A stretch of 64,000 nucleotides of DNA, taken from contig OY282430.1 of NCBI GenBank assembly GCA_958296025.1, positions 930,001-994,000 on the forward strand, written 5' to 3'. This DNA comes from an uncultured Pseudomonadales bacterium (GTDB lineage: Bacteria; Pseudomonadota; Gammaproteobacteria; Pseudomonadales; Azotimanducaceae). Numbering within the stretch: the stretch's first letter is position 1; each line of letters opens with the position of its first letter. Made by a program: the position numbers and the translations under genes. Below, piece by piece: positions 8,971-17,473 of this stretch. The notes under the pieces were generated by a model. It had not been told where the DNA came from. It searched no databases and saw only the letters and a program-made list of their open reading frames with translations.

Positions 8971-9453
8971 TCAGTCCCGGAAGTTATCGAACTGTAGCGG
9001 CACCTCCAGATCCGTTTCCTTCAGCAGGGCGATGATAGCCTGCAGGTCGTCCCGCTTCTTGCCGGTGACGCGCACTTTCTCGCCGTTGACTTGCGCCTGC
9101 ACCTTGCGCCGCGAGTCCCGCACCAGCTTGGTGATTTGCTTGGCGGAGTCCCGGTCTATGCCTTGCTTGAGGCGGAACAGTTGCCGCCGCTGCTTGCCGG
9201 CGCCCTCGCTGGGCTGCGCATCCAGGCTGGCCCCGTCCACCCCGCGGTTGGCCAGTTTGCCGCGCAGGATGTCCTCCAGCTGCTTGAGTTGAAAGTCTTC
9301 CGGGGCGGCGGTCTCGATGCCGCGCTCGGTCAGGGCAAAACTGGCGTCCACCCCGCGGAAGTCAAACCTTGAACGCAACTCGCGGGAGGCTTGATCTACA
9401 GCGTTGCGCACCTCCTGCAGATCTACTTCGGAGACCACATCGAATGCGGGCAT
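8971..9453 (-). CDS. yajQ: YajQ family nucleotide (c-di-GMP) binding protein
   Basis: The 160 residues cover the whole YajQ family. It begins MPAFDVVSEVDLQEVRNAVD, has the central RFDFRGVDASF, and ends with VRVTGKKRDDLQ and a short tail VPLQFDNFRD. It has two tandem RNP-like domains. Members bind nucleic acid, and some bind cyclic di-GMP and act with transcription factors in virulence control in Xanthomonas (family knowledge). It is transcribed divergently from the cobalamin adenosyltransferase gene. Confidence 0.95.
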   Translation of the reverse strand: MPAFDVVSEVDLQEVRNAVDQASRELRSRFDFRGVDASFALTERGIETAAPEDFQLKQLEDILRGKLANRGVDGASLDAQPSEGAGKQRRQLFRLKQGIDRDSAKQITKLVRDSRRKVQAQVNGEKVRVTGKKRDDLQAIIALLKETDLEVPLQFDNFRD

Positions 9454-9648
9454 GGCGAACCTCCTGTTCCTGACACTACCCGCGACGGGGAAGCCTCGGT
9501 AAGCGCTGGCCCATAATCACCGGATGCCATTATGGCACAATGCCGCCTACAGGCGTTCGGCGGTCGCCGGCAACGGAAGTGCGCCGGCCGCTCGCCTTAT
9601 GCGCCGCCTTTGGGTGCAGGTGGAATTGGCTGGATGGGGAATTAGCTG

Positions 9649-10188
9649 ATGAAGGACCGAAAACGCCGCGGCAATCGCATCACCCGGGTTACTACGCGGC
9701 AGGGGGATGGCGGCCTGAGCCGCTTGGCGGACGGTCAGCAACTGCCCAAGACCGCGCCTGTCTTCGTCGCCATGGGCGATGTCGATGAGCTCAACAGCCA
9801 AGTCGGTGCCCTGCTCACGGAAGTGGCTGATGACGGCTTGGCCGCGCTGCTGCGGGAGGTTCAGCAGCAACTCTTCGACCTCGGCGCCCATCTCGCCACT
9901 GGCGGCCAGACCGCTGCCCCGGTGCCGGAGCGGATTGAATCGCAAACGGAAGCGATGAACGCGGCGCTGCCGCCCCTCGCCGAGTTCGTGCTTCCCGGCG
10001 GCACTCGCGCCGGGGCCGCCGCCCATGTCTGCCGAGCGGTTTGCCGCCGCGCCGAACGCAGCCTGTGGGGCGCGGACAGCCAAGCCGGGGGCCGCTACCT
10101 CAACCGCTTGAGCGACTTCCTCTTCGTCCTGGCCCGGGCGCTCAACGCCGGCGAAGCACTGCCCGAAGACCTGTGGCGGGGGGTTTAG
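9649..10188 (+). CDS. Cob(I)alamin adenosyltransferase, PduO/MMAB type
   Basis: This 179-residue protein should transfer the adenosyl group of ATP to cob(I)alamin to make coenzyme B12. The N-terminal ATP site is TRQGDGGLSRL, a variant of the usual TRTGDxGxT. The C-terminal half has FVLPGGTRAGAA, VCRAVCRRAERSL and YLNRLSDFLFVLAR, all family hallmarks. The gene stands alone between yajQ and the M48 protease, and I see no cobalamin riboswitch in the 195 nt upstream. Confidence 0.92.
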   Translation: MKDRKRRGNRITRVTTRQGDGGLSRLADGQQLPKTAPVFVAMGDVDELNSQVGALLTEVADDGLAALLREVQQQLFDLGAHLATGGQTAAPVPERIESQTEAMNAALPPLAEFVLPGGTRAGAAAHVCRAVCRRAERSLWGADSQAGGRYLNRLSDFLFVLARALNAGEALPEDLWRGV

Positions 10189-10208
10189 GTGGTTCGTGGA
10201 CGGTGCAT

Positions 10209-11597
10209 CTAGCGCACGATTTTGATGTAGTCCCCTGCTCTCGGCTCGCCTCTAGGGTAGTGGCCGTTGATGACCCGCAGGGTTTCTTCGGGGAAGGACT
10301 TGATGGAGCTCTTCCGGGCCAGGGCGGCGTAGCTGTCGCCTGGGTTCGCCGTCACCACTTCAATGCGTTGACGGTTGGCGTCCTCTAAGTCGGCGGCGGT
10401 CATGGGCCGGAAGGAGGCCAAAGTTGCGCGGAACTGTTGCTCGAACTGCGCTGGGTCGCCGGTGGCGCCCAACTCCCCCTTGAATAGATAGACGGCGCCG
10501 TCCTTGAACACCACCGCGATCTTCCGCGCCTGGGCGTCCCCGGTCAGAATCTCCACATCGGCGACGAAGGCCTCGTAGCCGTTCACTTCAATGGCTTCGC
10601 CGCTTTCGATGTCGTCCCGCTTGAGGGTGTCCCGCAGGTAGTCCTCCGGCGTTTGCCGGCGGCCGGCGGGCTGCTGCCTCTGCACGGTGATGGAAGCGTC
10701 CGCCTGGCCGCTGATGTCCCGCCCGAACACCTCCGTGGGAGTGTTGTTCAAGTCCCAGCCGTCCGGGAAGCGCACCACGATGCGCAGGCCGCTGTGGTAG
10801 TAGGTGCTGCCCTTGATGAGGCCGGTGGCGGCCTCGTCGCCGAACACCAGGCCGCCAAGCATCTCCCAAAAATCCCGCTGCGGTGGCCTAGTGGTGGCGC
10901 GTTGGGCCAAGGGAACGGCGTTTTGCACGGCGTCGTGCAGCCGCCTGTCGTTGCGCGGATGGGTGCCGAACAAGCCATGGTAAACGCTCGGTCGGTTGGC
11001 CACGGACTTGGAGAACAGCTCGTGCTCCTTGAGCACGTAGATGACGTTGATCATGGCCAAGGGGTCGTAGCCGGCGCGGGCCAGGAAGTCCGCCCCGTAG
11101 GCGTCCGCCTGCAGTTCGTACTCCCGGGCCTCGCGGCTGACAGCGGTGGCGGTCAGGGTGTCTCCCATGTCCTTGATGCCGTAGCTGGCGGTGCCGATGA
11201 CGCCGAGCCAGCCCAGCAGCCCGCCCAGCCGGTTGAGGCCCTTGGCCCTCTGCACATGGCGGCCCACCACATGGCCGATCTCATGGCCGATGATGCCGGC
11301 CAGCTCGTCCTCGCTGCGGCAGTAGGCGATGATGCCGCGGTTGATGAAGATGTAGCCGTCCCGGGTGGCGGAGGCGTTGACCCCGGGATTGTCAACCACC
11401 ACGAAGTTGTAGTTGGCGCCGGCGTCCGGTGAGGCGGTCAGTAGCCGCTCGCCGACTTCGGTGACGTAGCTCTGCCAGTTCTCGTCCGGGTAGATGGCGT
11501 CCTTCTCGCGCAAGTCGTTGTACATCTTCTCCCCGTCTCCAGCGGCGGACGCTTGGACGGCGGTGAAGATCAGCGGGATGAGCCAAGGCGCCTTCAT
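10209..11597 (-). CDS. Periplasmic M48 metalloprotease (BepA/YfgC-like)
   Basis: This is a 462-residue protein with a signal peptide: MKAPWLIPLIFTAVQASAAG at residues 1-20. It has the zinc site HEIGH at 105-109 with upstream INRGIIAYCRSEDELAGI, and ELQADAYG as the third-ligand region. The frame extends further upstream, but only the ATG at 11597 places the signal peptide at the N-terminus. After the protease domain comes a region that may bind partners, and the last 50 residues resemble a LysM-like element (VTANPGDSYAALARKSSI). BepA-type proteases survey outer-membrane protein assembly in the periplasm (family knowledge). The nearest neighbour is the rpmE gene on the same strand. Confidence 0.85.
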   Translation of the reverse strand: MKAPWLIPLIFTAVQASAAGDGEKMYNDLREKDAIYPDENWQSYVTEVGERLLTASPDAGANYNFVVVDNPGVNASATRDGYIFINRGIIAYCRSEDELAGIIGHEIGHVVGRHVQRAKGLNRLGGLLGWLGVIGTASYGIKDMGDTLTATAVSREAREYELQADAYGADFLARAGYDPLAMINVIYVLKEHELFSKSVANRPSVYHGLFGTHPRNDRRLHDAVQNAVPLAQRATTRPPQRDFWEMLGGLVFGDEAATGLIKGSTYYHSGLRIVVRFPDGWDLNNTPTEVFGRDISGQADASITVQRQQPAGRRQTPEDYLRDTLKRDDIESGEAIEVNGYEAFVADVEILTGDAQARKIAVVFKDGAVYLFKGELGATGDPAQFEQQFRATLASFRPMTAADLEDANRQRIEVVTANPGDSYAALARKSSIKSFPEETLRVINGHYPRGEPRAGDYIKIVR

Positions 11598-11658
11598 GCC
11601 AGTTGCCAATGGGCGGAGTCTGCTTGCCCGGACGGGATGAGCGGCTGCGGCGGGCGCC

Positions 11659-11874
11659 TTACCGGACGACGGAGCGGTTGCCGAAGCGCCTGCGGAAGCG
11701 CTCCACCCGGCCCCGGGAATCCACAATCTTCTGCTTGCCGGTGTAGAAGGGATGGCAGGCGGAGCACACGTCGATGTGGATGTCCGCGCTCAGGGTGGAG
11801 CGGGTCTCAATGACGTTGCCGCAACTGCAAGTGGCCTTGATGTCTTGGTAGGGAGGATGAATGCCTTTTTTCAT
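11659..11874 (-). CDS. rpmE: 50S ribosomal protein L31
   Basis: The 71-residue sequence starts [20 protein letters not shown] and has four zinc-ligand cysteines at positions 16, 18, 37 and 40 (CSC ... CSAC). It is therefore the zinc-containing C+ form of L31, which binds the central protuberance of the large subunit and bridges to the small subunit. [17 protein letters not shown] is a standard family segment. It is transcribed divergently from priA, a common gammaproteobacterial arrangement. Confidence 0.97.
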   Translation of the reverse strand: MKKGIHPPYQDIKATCSCGNVIETRSTLSADIHIDVCSACHPFYTGKQKIVDSRGRVERFRRRFGNRSVVR

Positions 11875-12099
11875 GCGCGTTCGCCATCATGGAAAGCGGA
11901 GCCTAGTGTAGCAGAGGACCATGCCGATGCGACAAGCGTTGTGCGCAGCGGCAGACCGGCGTACCCTTGGCGCAAATGGGTGCGGACGCATTGCCGTTGA
12001 GCACCGCTTGGTCTGCAAGGCCGCCGGGTCGGGCTGGCCGCTCGCCCGGTGCCGCCATCGCCGCCGCAAGTAGCGAAGCGGCCTGCAAAGTTGGCGTAA

Positions 12100-14283
12100 A
12101 TGGTTCGCATCGCCCGCATCGCCGTTCCCGTGCCTTTGCCGCAGGCGTTTGACTACGCCGTGCCGGAGGACACCCCAGTGCCGCCCGTTGGGGCGCGGGT
12201 GCGGGTGCGGTTCGCTCATCGGACCTTGGTCGGGCTGTGCTTGGGCTTGGACCCTGACGACGCCTTTGCCGAACCGAAGCCATTGTTGGAAGTGTTGGAT
12301 GCCGCCAGCGCAGTGACTGAGGACCTGCTCGGCTTGGGGCATTGGCTGGCCGGCTACTACCACCATCCCATCGGCGAGGTCTTCGCCGCCATGCTGCCGA
12401 AAGCGGCCCTGCGCGGTGCGCCGCTCTCTTGGCGGGCGGTGGAAGTCTGGCTACGGGTGGAAGGGGTGGCGACGGACCTGTCCCGCGCCCCCCGGCAGCG
12501 GGCGCTGTTGGCGTTCATTGAAGGCAGGGGCGGCTGGGCCGGCGGCGCGGATTTGCGGGCGGCGGGATTTAGCGCCGCCATGATCGCGGCCTTGGCGCGC
12601 AAGGGCGCCATCCGAGCCGGTGAGCGGCCCATTGAGTTGGAGAAGCCGCTGCTGCTGACGGCGGATCAGGAGAGGGTGGTTCAGGCCTATCGGAACGCTC
12701 CCCGCGGCTTCTCCGCCAACCTGCTGGAGGGCGTCACCGGCAGCGGCAAGACGGAAGTTTATTTGCAGGTGCTTGGCGAGGTGCTGGCCCGGGGCGGGCA
12801 AGCCTTGGTGCTGGTGCCGGAGATCGCCCTGACGCCGCAGACGGTGGCGCGCTTTCGGCGGCGTTATGGCGCGGTCGATGTGCTGCACTCCGGTTTGAGC
12901 GACGGGGAGCGGCTCACGGCTTGGCTGCGCTGCCGGGATGGGGCGGCGCGGATTCTGATCGGCACCCGCTCGGCGGTGTTCACGCCGTTCAAGCGATTGG
13001 GGTTGATCGTGGTGGACGAGGAGCACGACGCCTCCTTCAAGCAGCAGGACCGGCTGCGCTATTCGGCCCGCGATGTCGCCGTCAAGCGCGCCAAGGACTT
13101 GGACATCCCGCTGATCTTGGGCAGCGCCACCCCTTCCTTGGAGTCCCTTGAAAATGTCCGCACCGGGCGCTACCGCCGTCAGCGCCTGGCCAAGCGGGCC
13201 ACCGGCGCCGCAATGCCGCGCATCCACATCCTCGACATCCGCGGCCAGCGGCTGCTGGATGGCCTGAGCCAGCCGCTGCTGCGGCGCATCAAGCGGCATT
13301 TAGAGGCCGGCGGCCAAGTGCTGGTGTTCCTCAATCGGCGCGGCTACGCGCCCGCCTATCTGTGCGCGGCTTGCGGTTGGCAGGCCGTTTGCGGCGCCTG
13401 CGACGCACGCCTCACCCTGCATCGCGGCCGCCGCCGGCTGGCCTGCCACCACTGCGGCACCGAATGGCCTGTGCCGGCGGCTTGCCCGGCCTGCGACGGC
13501 GCCGGCTTGGTGGCGGTGGGTGCCGGCACCGAGCGGGTGGACGAGGCTTTGCGCAGCGGCTTTCCCGATGTCTCCCTGATCCGCATCGACCGGGACACCA
13601 CCCGCAGCCAACGCCGCTTGGAGGCCGGCTTGGCGAAGATTGCGCAAGGCGGCCCAAGCATCCTGGTCGGCACCCAAATGCTGGCTAAGGGCCATCACTT
13701 CCCCAACATCACCTTGGTGGCTGCCGTCAATGCGGACGCCGGCTTCCTGAGCGCGGACTTCAAGGCGCCGGAACGCACCGCGCAGTTGCTTATCCAGGTC
13801 GCCGGGCGCGCGGGACGGGCGGACCGGCCGGGACATGTGTGGATTCAGACCCTGCAGCCGGACAATCCGGCCCTCAAGCGGCTGGTGGAGGCGGGCTACG
13901 CGGGCTTTGCCGAACACGAACTTGGCAGCCGCCATCGAGTGGGGCTGCCTCCAGCCCGACACATGGCCTTGCTGCGGGCGGCGGCGGCGGACCCAGACGC
14001 ACCAAGCAGGTTCCTTAAGGGAATTAAGACGCTGCTGGCCGGTGCAGCCAACCTCGACGCATCGGCCGAATTTCCCCGTCGGCGGGAACAGGCCCACCGG
14101 CTTGAGATTTTCGGGCCGGCTCCCGCGCCGATGCCCCGCCGCGCCAACCTACATCGCCGTCAACTCATGCTTTTGGCGGCCAGCCGGGAGGTTTTGCATC
14201 GCTCATTGAACCGCTTGGTTCGGGTGTCGGCACCCCGCGGTCTGCGCTGGGATATCGACGTTGACCCCATAGATGCGCTTTAA
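12100..14283 (+). CDS. priA: Primosomal replication restart helicase PriA
   Basis: At 727 residues this is a full-length PriA. It has the N-terminal DNA-binding domain (ARIAVPVPLPQAFDYAVP), Walker A GVTGSGKTEVYL and Walker B DEEHD. The cysteine-rich zinc-binding insertion is present (YLCAACGW, CGACDARL, LACHHCGTEW, CPACDGAGL), followed by GTQMLAKGHHFPNITLV and QVAGRAGRADRPG of the second helicase lobe. It reloads the replisome at stalled forks. The SPOR-domain gene starts inside its stop codon (TAATG), so the two are coupled, as is common in gammaproteobacteria. Confidence 0.97.
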   Translation: MVRIARIAVPVPLPQAFDYAVPEDTPVPPVGARVRVRFAHRTLVGLCLGLDPDDAFAEPKPLLEVLDAASAVTEDLLGLGHWLAGYYHHPIGEVFAAMLPKAALRGAPLSWRAVEVWLRVEGVATDLSRAPRQRALLAFIEGRGGWAGGADLRAAGFSAAMIAALARKGAIRAGERPIELEKPLLLTADQERVVQAYRNAPRGFSANLLEGVTGSGKTEVYLQVLGEVLARGGQALVLVPEIALTPQTVARFRRRYGAVDVLHSGLSDGERLTAWLRCRDGAARILIGTRSAVFTPFKRLGLIVVDEEHDASFKQQDRLRYSARDVAVKRAKDLDIPLILGSATPSLESLENVRTGRYRRQRLAKRATGAAMPRIHILDIRGQRLLDGLSQPLLRRIKRHLEAGGQVLVFLNRRGYAPAYLCAACGWQAVCGACDARLTLHRGRRRLACHHCGTEWPVPAACPACDGAGLVAVGAGTERVDEALRSGFPDVSLIRIDRDTTRSQRRLEAGLAKIAQGGPSILVGTQMLAKGHHFPNITLVAAVNADAGFLSADFKAPERTAQLLIQVAGRAGRADRPGHVWIQTLQPDNPALKRLVEAGYAGFAEHELGSRHRVGLPPARHMALLRAAAADPDAPSRFLKGIKTLLAGAANLDASAEFPRRREQAHRLEIFGPAPAPMPRRANLHRRQLMLLAASREVLHRSLNRLVRVSAPRGLRWDIDVDPIDAL

Positions 14284-14852
14284 TGCGCTCCATGGTCAGG
14301 AAAGCATCAAGAGTGAAGACCGGCAAACGCAGTAGTCGGGCATCCGCCGGCAAGGGCCGGGCTTGGCACTCCCCCAGCTTTTTGGTGGGCCTCATGCTTG
14401 GCGCCGGCGGGGCTTTGCTGGCCATCCAAGCGCCGGACTATGTTGCCGAGCAGGTGGCCAGCCTGCCGGACTCCGCCGCCTTCCTGCCCGGCGGCGGCGG
14501 GGAGCTGACCTTCACCTTCGATGAGCTGTTGAAGAACAGCGAAGTGCCGAGCGACCTGCCGCCGCCGCCCGATGCGGTTGACGAATCCGCGCAGCTCCAG
14601 CCGCCGCCCGCCGCCACGCCACAGAACTTCCAGATTCAGGCCGCTTCCTTTCGGCGCAAGGAGGATGCGGAGCAAATGCGGGCCAGGCTCATCCTGCAGG
14701 CCCTGCCGGCGCACACGGCCCAAGTGAAGCTCAGCAGCGGCGCTTGGCATCGGGTGATCGTCGGTCCCATCGCATCTCAGCCTGAGGCCAAGCGCGTCAT
14801 GAATCTGCTGCGCGAGCAGAAAATCGCCGCCATGTGGATAAAGCCCAGTTGA
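14283..14852 (+). CDS. SPOR-domain membrane protein (FtsN-like)
   Basis: This 189-residue protein has a basic cytoplasmic tail and a single membrane helix around residues 37-55 (SFLVGLMLGAGGALLAI). A proline-rich periplasmic linker leads to a C-terminal SPOR domain (FQIQAASFRRKEDAEQMRAR ... WHRVIVGPI). SPOR domains bind glycan strands lacking stem peptides at the division septum, and FtsN activates septal synthesis. The position between priA and hslV is the same as that of ftsN in many gammaproteobacteria, although the linker here is short. The start overlaps the priA stop by one base. Confidence 0.88.
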   Translation: MRSMVRKASRVKTGKRSSRASAGKGRAWHSPSFLVGLMLGAGGALLAIQAPDYVAEQVASLPDSAAFLPGGGGELTFTFDELLKNSEVPSDLPPPPDAVDESAQLQPPPAATPQNFQIQAASFRRKEDAEQMRARLILQALPAHTAQVKLSSGAWHRVIVGPIASQPEAKRVMNLLREQKIAAMWIKPS

Positions 14853-14893
14853 TGCCTTGAAAGTGGGCGCAATCATCCGCAACATGGCGCCCC

Positions 14894-15451
14894 ATGCAGC
14901 GGATTCTCGGAACGACCATCATTTGTGTGCGGCGCGGGGATCGGGTCGCCCTCGGTGGGGATGGCCAGGTCTCCGTCGGCCAAACCATCATGAAGGGCAA
15001 TGCGGTGAAGGTGCGCCGCCTATCCCAGGGCAAGGTGCTGGCCGGCTTCGCCGGGGGAACGGCGGACGCCTTCACCCTGTTCGAGCGTTTTGAGGCGGCG
15101 CTGGACAAGTATTCCGGCAATCTCACCCGGGCGGCGGTGGAGCTGGCCAAGGACTGGCGTTCCGACCGGGCGCTGCGGCGCTTGGAGGCCATGCTGGTCG
15201 TCGCCGACAGCCGCGCCACCCTGATGGTCAGTGGCACTGGCGACGTGGTGGAGCCTGAGGCGGGCCTGATCGCCATCGGCTCTGGCGGGCCCTATGCCCA
15301 GGCCGCCGGCCGGGCGCTTTTGGAGCACACCGAGCTCGGCGCTGCGGACATTGTCGAGGAGGCGCTGCGCATCGCCGCCGAGATCTGCGTTTACACCAAT
15401 CATCATCGCTGTATTGAGGTGCTTTCCGCCGCCGAAGGCACCTCTGGCTGA
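14894..15451 (+). CDS. hslV: ATP-dependent protease HslUV, peptidase subunit HslV
   Basis: This 185-residue peptidase forms the core of the HslUV complex. The N-terminus [20 protein letters not shown] places the catalytic threonine after a six-residue leader, at T7, which must be trimmed. [20 protein letters not shown] and [17 protein letters not shown] are standard segments, and SGTGDVVEP and GSGGPYA complete the fold. It assembles as a dodecamer capped by HslU, whose gene starts 64 nt downstream. Confidence 0.97.
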   Translation: MQRILGTTIICVRRGDRVALGGDGQVSVGQTIMKGNAVKVRRLSQGKVLAGFAGGTADAFTLFERFEAALDKYSGNLTRAAVELAKDWRSDRALRRLEAMLVVADSRATLMVSGTGDVVEPEAGLIAIGSGGPYAQAAGRALLEHTELGAADIVEEALRIAAEICVYTNHHRCIEVLSAAEGTSG

Positions 15452-15515
15452 GGACCATGGACGAAACACCAAGCCGTCCCCATGTCCGGGTCGGCGAGCA
15501 ATCGATGAACACACC

Positions 15516-16841
15516 ATGATGACGCCCAGGGAAATCGTCCACGAGTTGGACAAGCACATCATCGGCCAGGAAGCGGCCAAGCGGGCGGTGGCCATCGCCC
15601 TGCGCAACCGCTGGCGGCGCATGCAGCTCGATGCGGAGATGCGCGATGAAATCACCCCCAAGAACATCCTGATGATCGGCCCCACCGGCGTTGGCAAAAC
15701 CGAAATCGCCCGCCGTTTGGCCAAGCTGGCCGGGGCGCCCTTCATCAAGGTGGAGGCCACCAAGTTCACCGAAGTGGGCTATGTGGGGCGGGACGTGGAA
15801 TCCATCGTGCGGGATTTGGCCGATGTGGCGGTCAAGCTGCGCCGGGAGGGGCAGTTGGCCAGGGTGCAGCCCCGGGCGGACGACGCCGCAGAGGACCGCA
15901 TTCTCGATGCCTTGCTGACGCCGCCGCGCAACAACCCCAAGCAGAATGCGGCGCCGCGCAGCACGGAAACTAGGCAGCTGTTCCGCAAAAAGCTGCGCGA
16001 GGGGGACCTGGACGACCAAGAAGTGGATGTCGAGGTCGATGCCGCCGTGCTGGGCGTGGAGATCATGGCGCCGCCGGGCATGGAGGAGATGACCCAACAG
16101 TTGCAAAGCATGTTCAGCAAAATGGGCAACCGTCGCACCCGCAACATGCGCCTGAAGATCAAGGACGCCTTTCGCCGCCTGCGCGAGCAGGAGGCCGGCA
16201 AGCTCATCAATGAAGACGAGGTGAAGGCCGAGGCCATCGACGCCGTGGAGCAGACTGGCATCGTCTTCCTCGACGAATTGGACAAGGTTACCCGCCGCAG
16301 CGAGACCGTCGGCGCCGACGTCTCCCGGGAGGGGGTGCAACGGGATCTGCTGCCTTTGATCGAAGGCAGCACCGTATCCACCAGGTACGGCATGGTGCGC
16401 ACGGACCACATTCTGTTCATCGCCTCCGGTGCCTTCCATCTGTCCAAACCATCGGACCTGATCCCGGAACTGCAGGGCCGCCTGCCCATCCGGGTGGAGC
16501 TCAGCGCCTTAACGGCGAAGGATTTCGAGCGCATATTGGTGGAGCCGGACGCCTCTCTCACGGAACAATACCAAGCCCTGCTGGCCACGGAGGGCTTGGA
16601 CCTCAAGTTTGAGAAGAAGGGCTTGGTGCGCATCGCCGAACTGGCCTGGCATGTCAACGAAACCACAGAGAACATCGGCGCCCGACGCCTGCACACGGTC
16701 ATGGAGCGGCTGCTTGACGAGATATCCTTCAGTTCCGATGCCGGCGGCGAAGGCCATTCCCTCACCATAGACGCCGCCTACGTCGATGGTCACTTGGAGG
16801 ACTTGGTGCAGGATCAGGACCTGTCCAGGTACATCCTTTGA
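15516..16841 (+). CDS. hslU: ATP-dependent protease HslUV, ATPase subunit HslU
   Basis: The 441-residue AAA+ unfoldase begins [20 protein letters not shown]. Walker A is GPTGVGKT at 55-62, and the family pore loop [10 protein letters not shown] follows. The I-domain runs through the middle, and Walker B is IVFLDELDK. The C-terminus YIL carries the tail that docks into HslV. Open frame exists upstream, but the ATG at 15516 fits the family N-terminus. It forms an operon with hslV and probably the DUF971 gene. Confidence 0.97.
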   Translation: MMTPREIVHELDKHIIGQEAAKRAVAIALRNRWRRMQLDAEMRDEITPKNILMIGPTGVGKTEIARRLAKLAGAPFIKVEATKFTEVGYVGRDVESIVRDLADVAVKLRREGQLARVQPRADDAAEDRILDALLTPPRNNPKQNAAPRSTETRQLFRKKLREGDLDDQEVDVEVDAAVLGVEIMAPPGMEEMTQQLQSMFSKMGNRRTRNMRLKIKDAFRRLREQEAGKLINEDEVKAEAIDAVEQTGIVFLDELDKVTRRSETVGADVSREGVQRDLLPLIEGSTVSTRYGMVRTDHILFIASGAFHLSKPSDLIPELQGRLPIRVELSALTAKDFERILVEPDASLTEQYQALLATEGLDLKFEKKGLVRIAELAWHVNETTENIGARRLHTVMERLLDEISFSSDAGGEGHSLTIDAAYVDGHLEDLVQDQDLSRYIL

Positions 16842-16980
16842 GCCCGTTTGACTGCCGGCGTGTTGCCCCGCGAAGCGACGCAATGCGGCGCCGATGCTTG
16901 GGTCCTTTGCAGGCCGGTCGCCGGAGCAATGCTTGACCCTTGTGGCAACCTTGCCCCACTCAGGAAAGTCAGCCCCGCAC

Positions 16981-17367
16981 ATGCGTCCGAAGAGCATTAC
17001 CTACCGCAAGGGCCCGCGCCTGCTGCGCCTGGAGTTTGCGGACAGCGCCGCCGAACTGCCGGCGGAGCTGCTGCGCGTGTATTCCCCGTCGGCGGAAGTG
17101 CGCGGCCATGGCGCGGACGAACGGCGCCTGCAAACCGGCAAGAAGCATGTGCGCATCGCCAGCATCGAGCCGGTGGGCAATTACGGCATCCGCCTGCAGT
17201 TTGACGATGGCCACGACACCGGCATCTACGCTTGGAGCTACCTGCGCGACCTGGCCGACAACCAGGAGCGCTATTGGCGGGACTACCTCGCTGAACTGAA
17301 GGCCGCCAACGCCTCCCGCCTGCCCGGCATCCCGGTACGGCAGTTCAGGCCTCAGCCGAACGCCTAG
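16981..17367 (+). CDS. DUF971 domain protein
   Basis: The 128 residues form one DUF971 domain, the small domain also found at the N-terminus of gamma-butyrobetaine hydroxylase. It has RLLRLEFADS, LRVYSPSAEVRGH, VGNYGIRLQFDDGHDTGIY and WSYLRDLADN. I chose the ATG at 16981 because it starts where family members do; open frame extends about 30 codons further. Free-standing DUF971 proteins commonly sit after hslVU, as here, and have been linked to iron-sulphur cluster or oxygenase chemistry without a settled role. Confidence 0.9.
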   Translation: MRPKSITYRKGPRLLRLEFADSAAELPAELLRVYSPSAEVRGHGADERRLQTGKKHVRIASIEPVGNYGIRLQFDDGHDTGIYAWSYLRDLADNQERYWRDYLAELKAANASRLPGIPVRQFRPQPNA

Positions 17368-17388
17368 GAGTGGGATAGTTCGCGCCTT

Positions 17389-17473
17389 GAGGGGTTCCCC
17401 CCTCGCGCTCCCCGGCTGAGGCTTTTTCATGCGAGGGGCGGGCCCCTCGCGCTCCCCTGCTGAAGGCTCTTTT
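17389..17473. repeat. Two direct repeats with nested hairpins after the hslVU-DUF971 block
   Basis: CCCCTCGCGCTCCCC begins two related units at 17399-17427 and 17443-17473, each followed by GGCTGAGGCTTTTT or a close variant ending in a run of T. Between them lies a near-perfect palindrome, GCGAGGGGC-GG-GCCCCTCGC (17431-17450). The first unit is also preceded by GAGGGG facing CCCCTC (17389-17404). The strong stems and T runs make this a candidate terminator pair for the upstream operon. Confidence 0.6.

Noticed and set aside
9454-9648. Cobalamin riboswitch ahead of the adenosyltransferase gene
   Set aside because: I looked for the B12 box and the long multi-stem leader; the 195-nt gap shows neither.
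15228-16439. Minus-strand open frame of 403 codons across hslU
   Set aside because: It is antisense to hslU, His- and Leu-rich with no recognisable domain.
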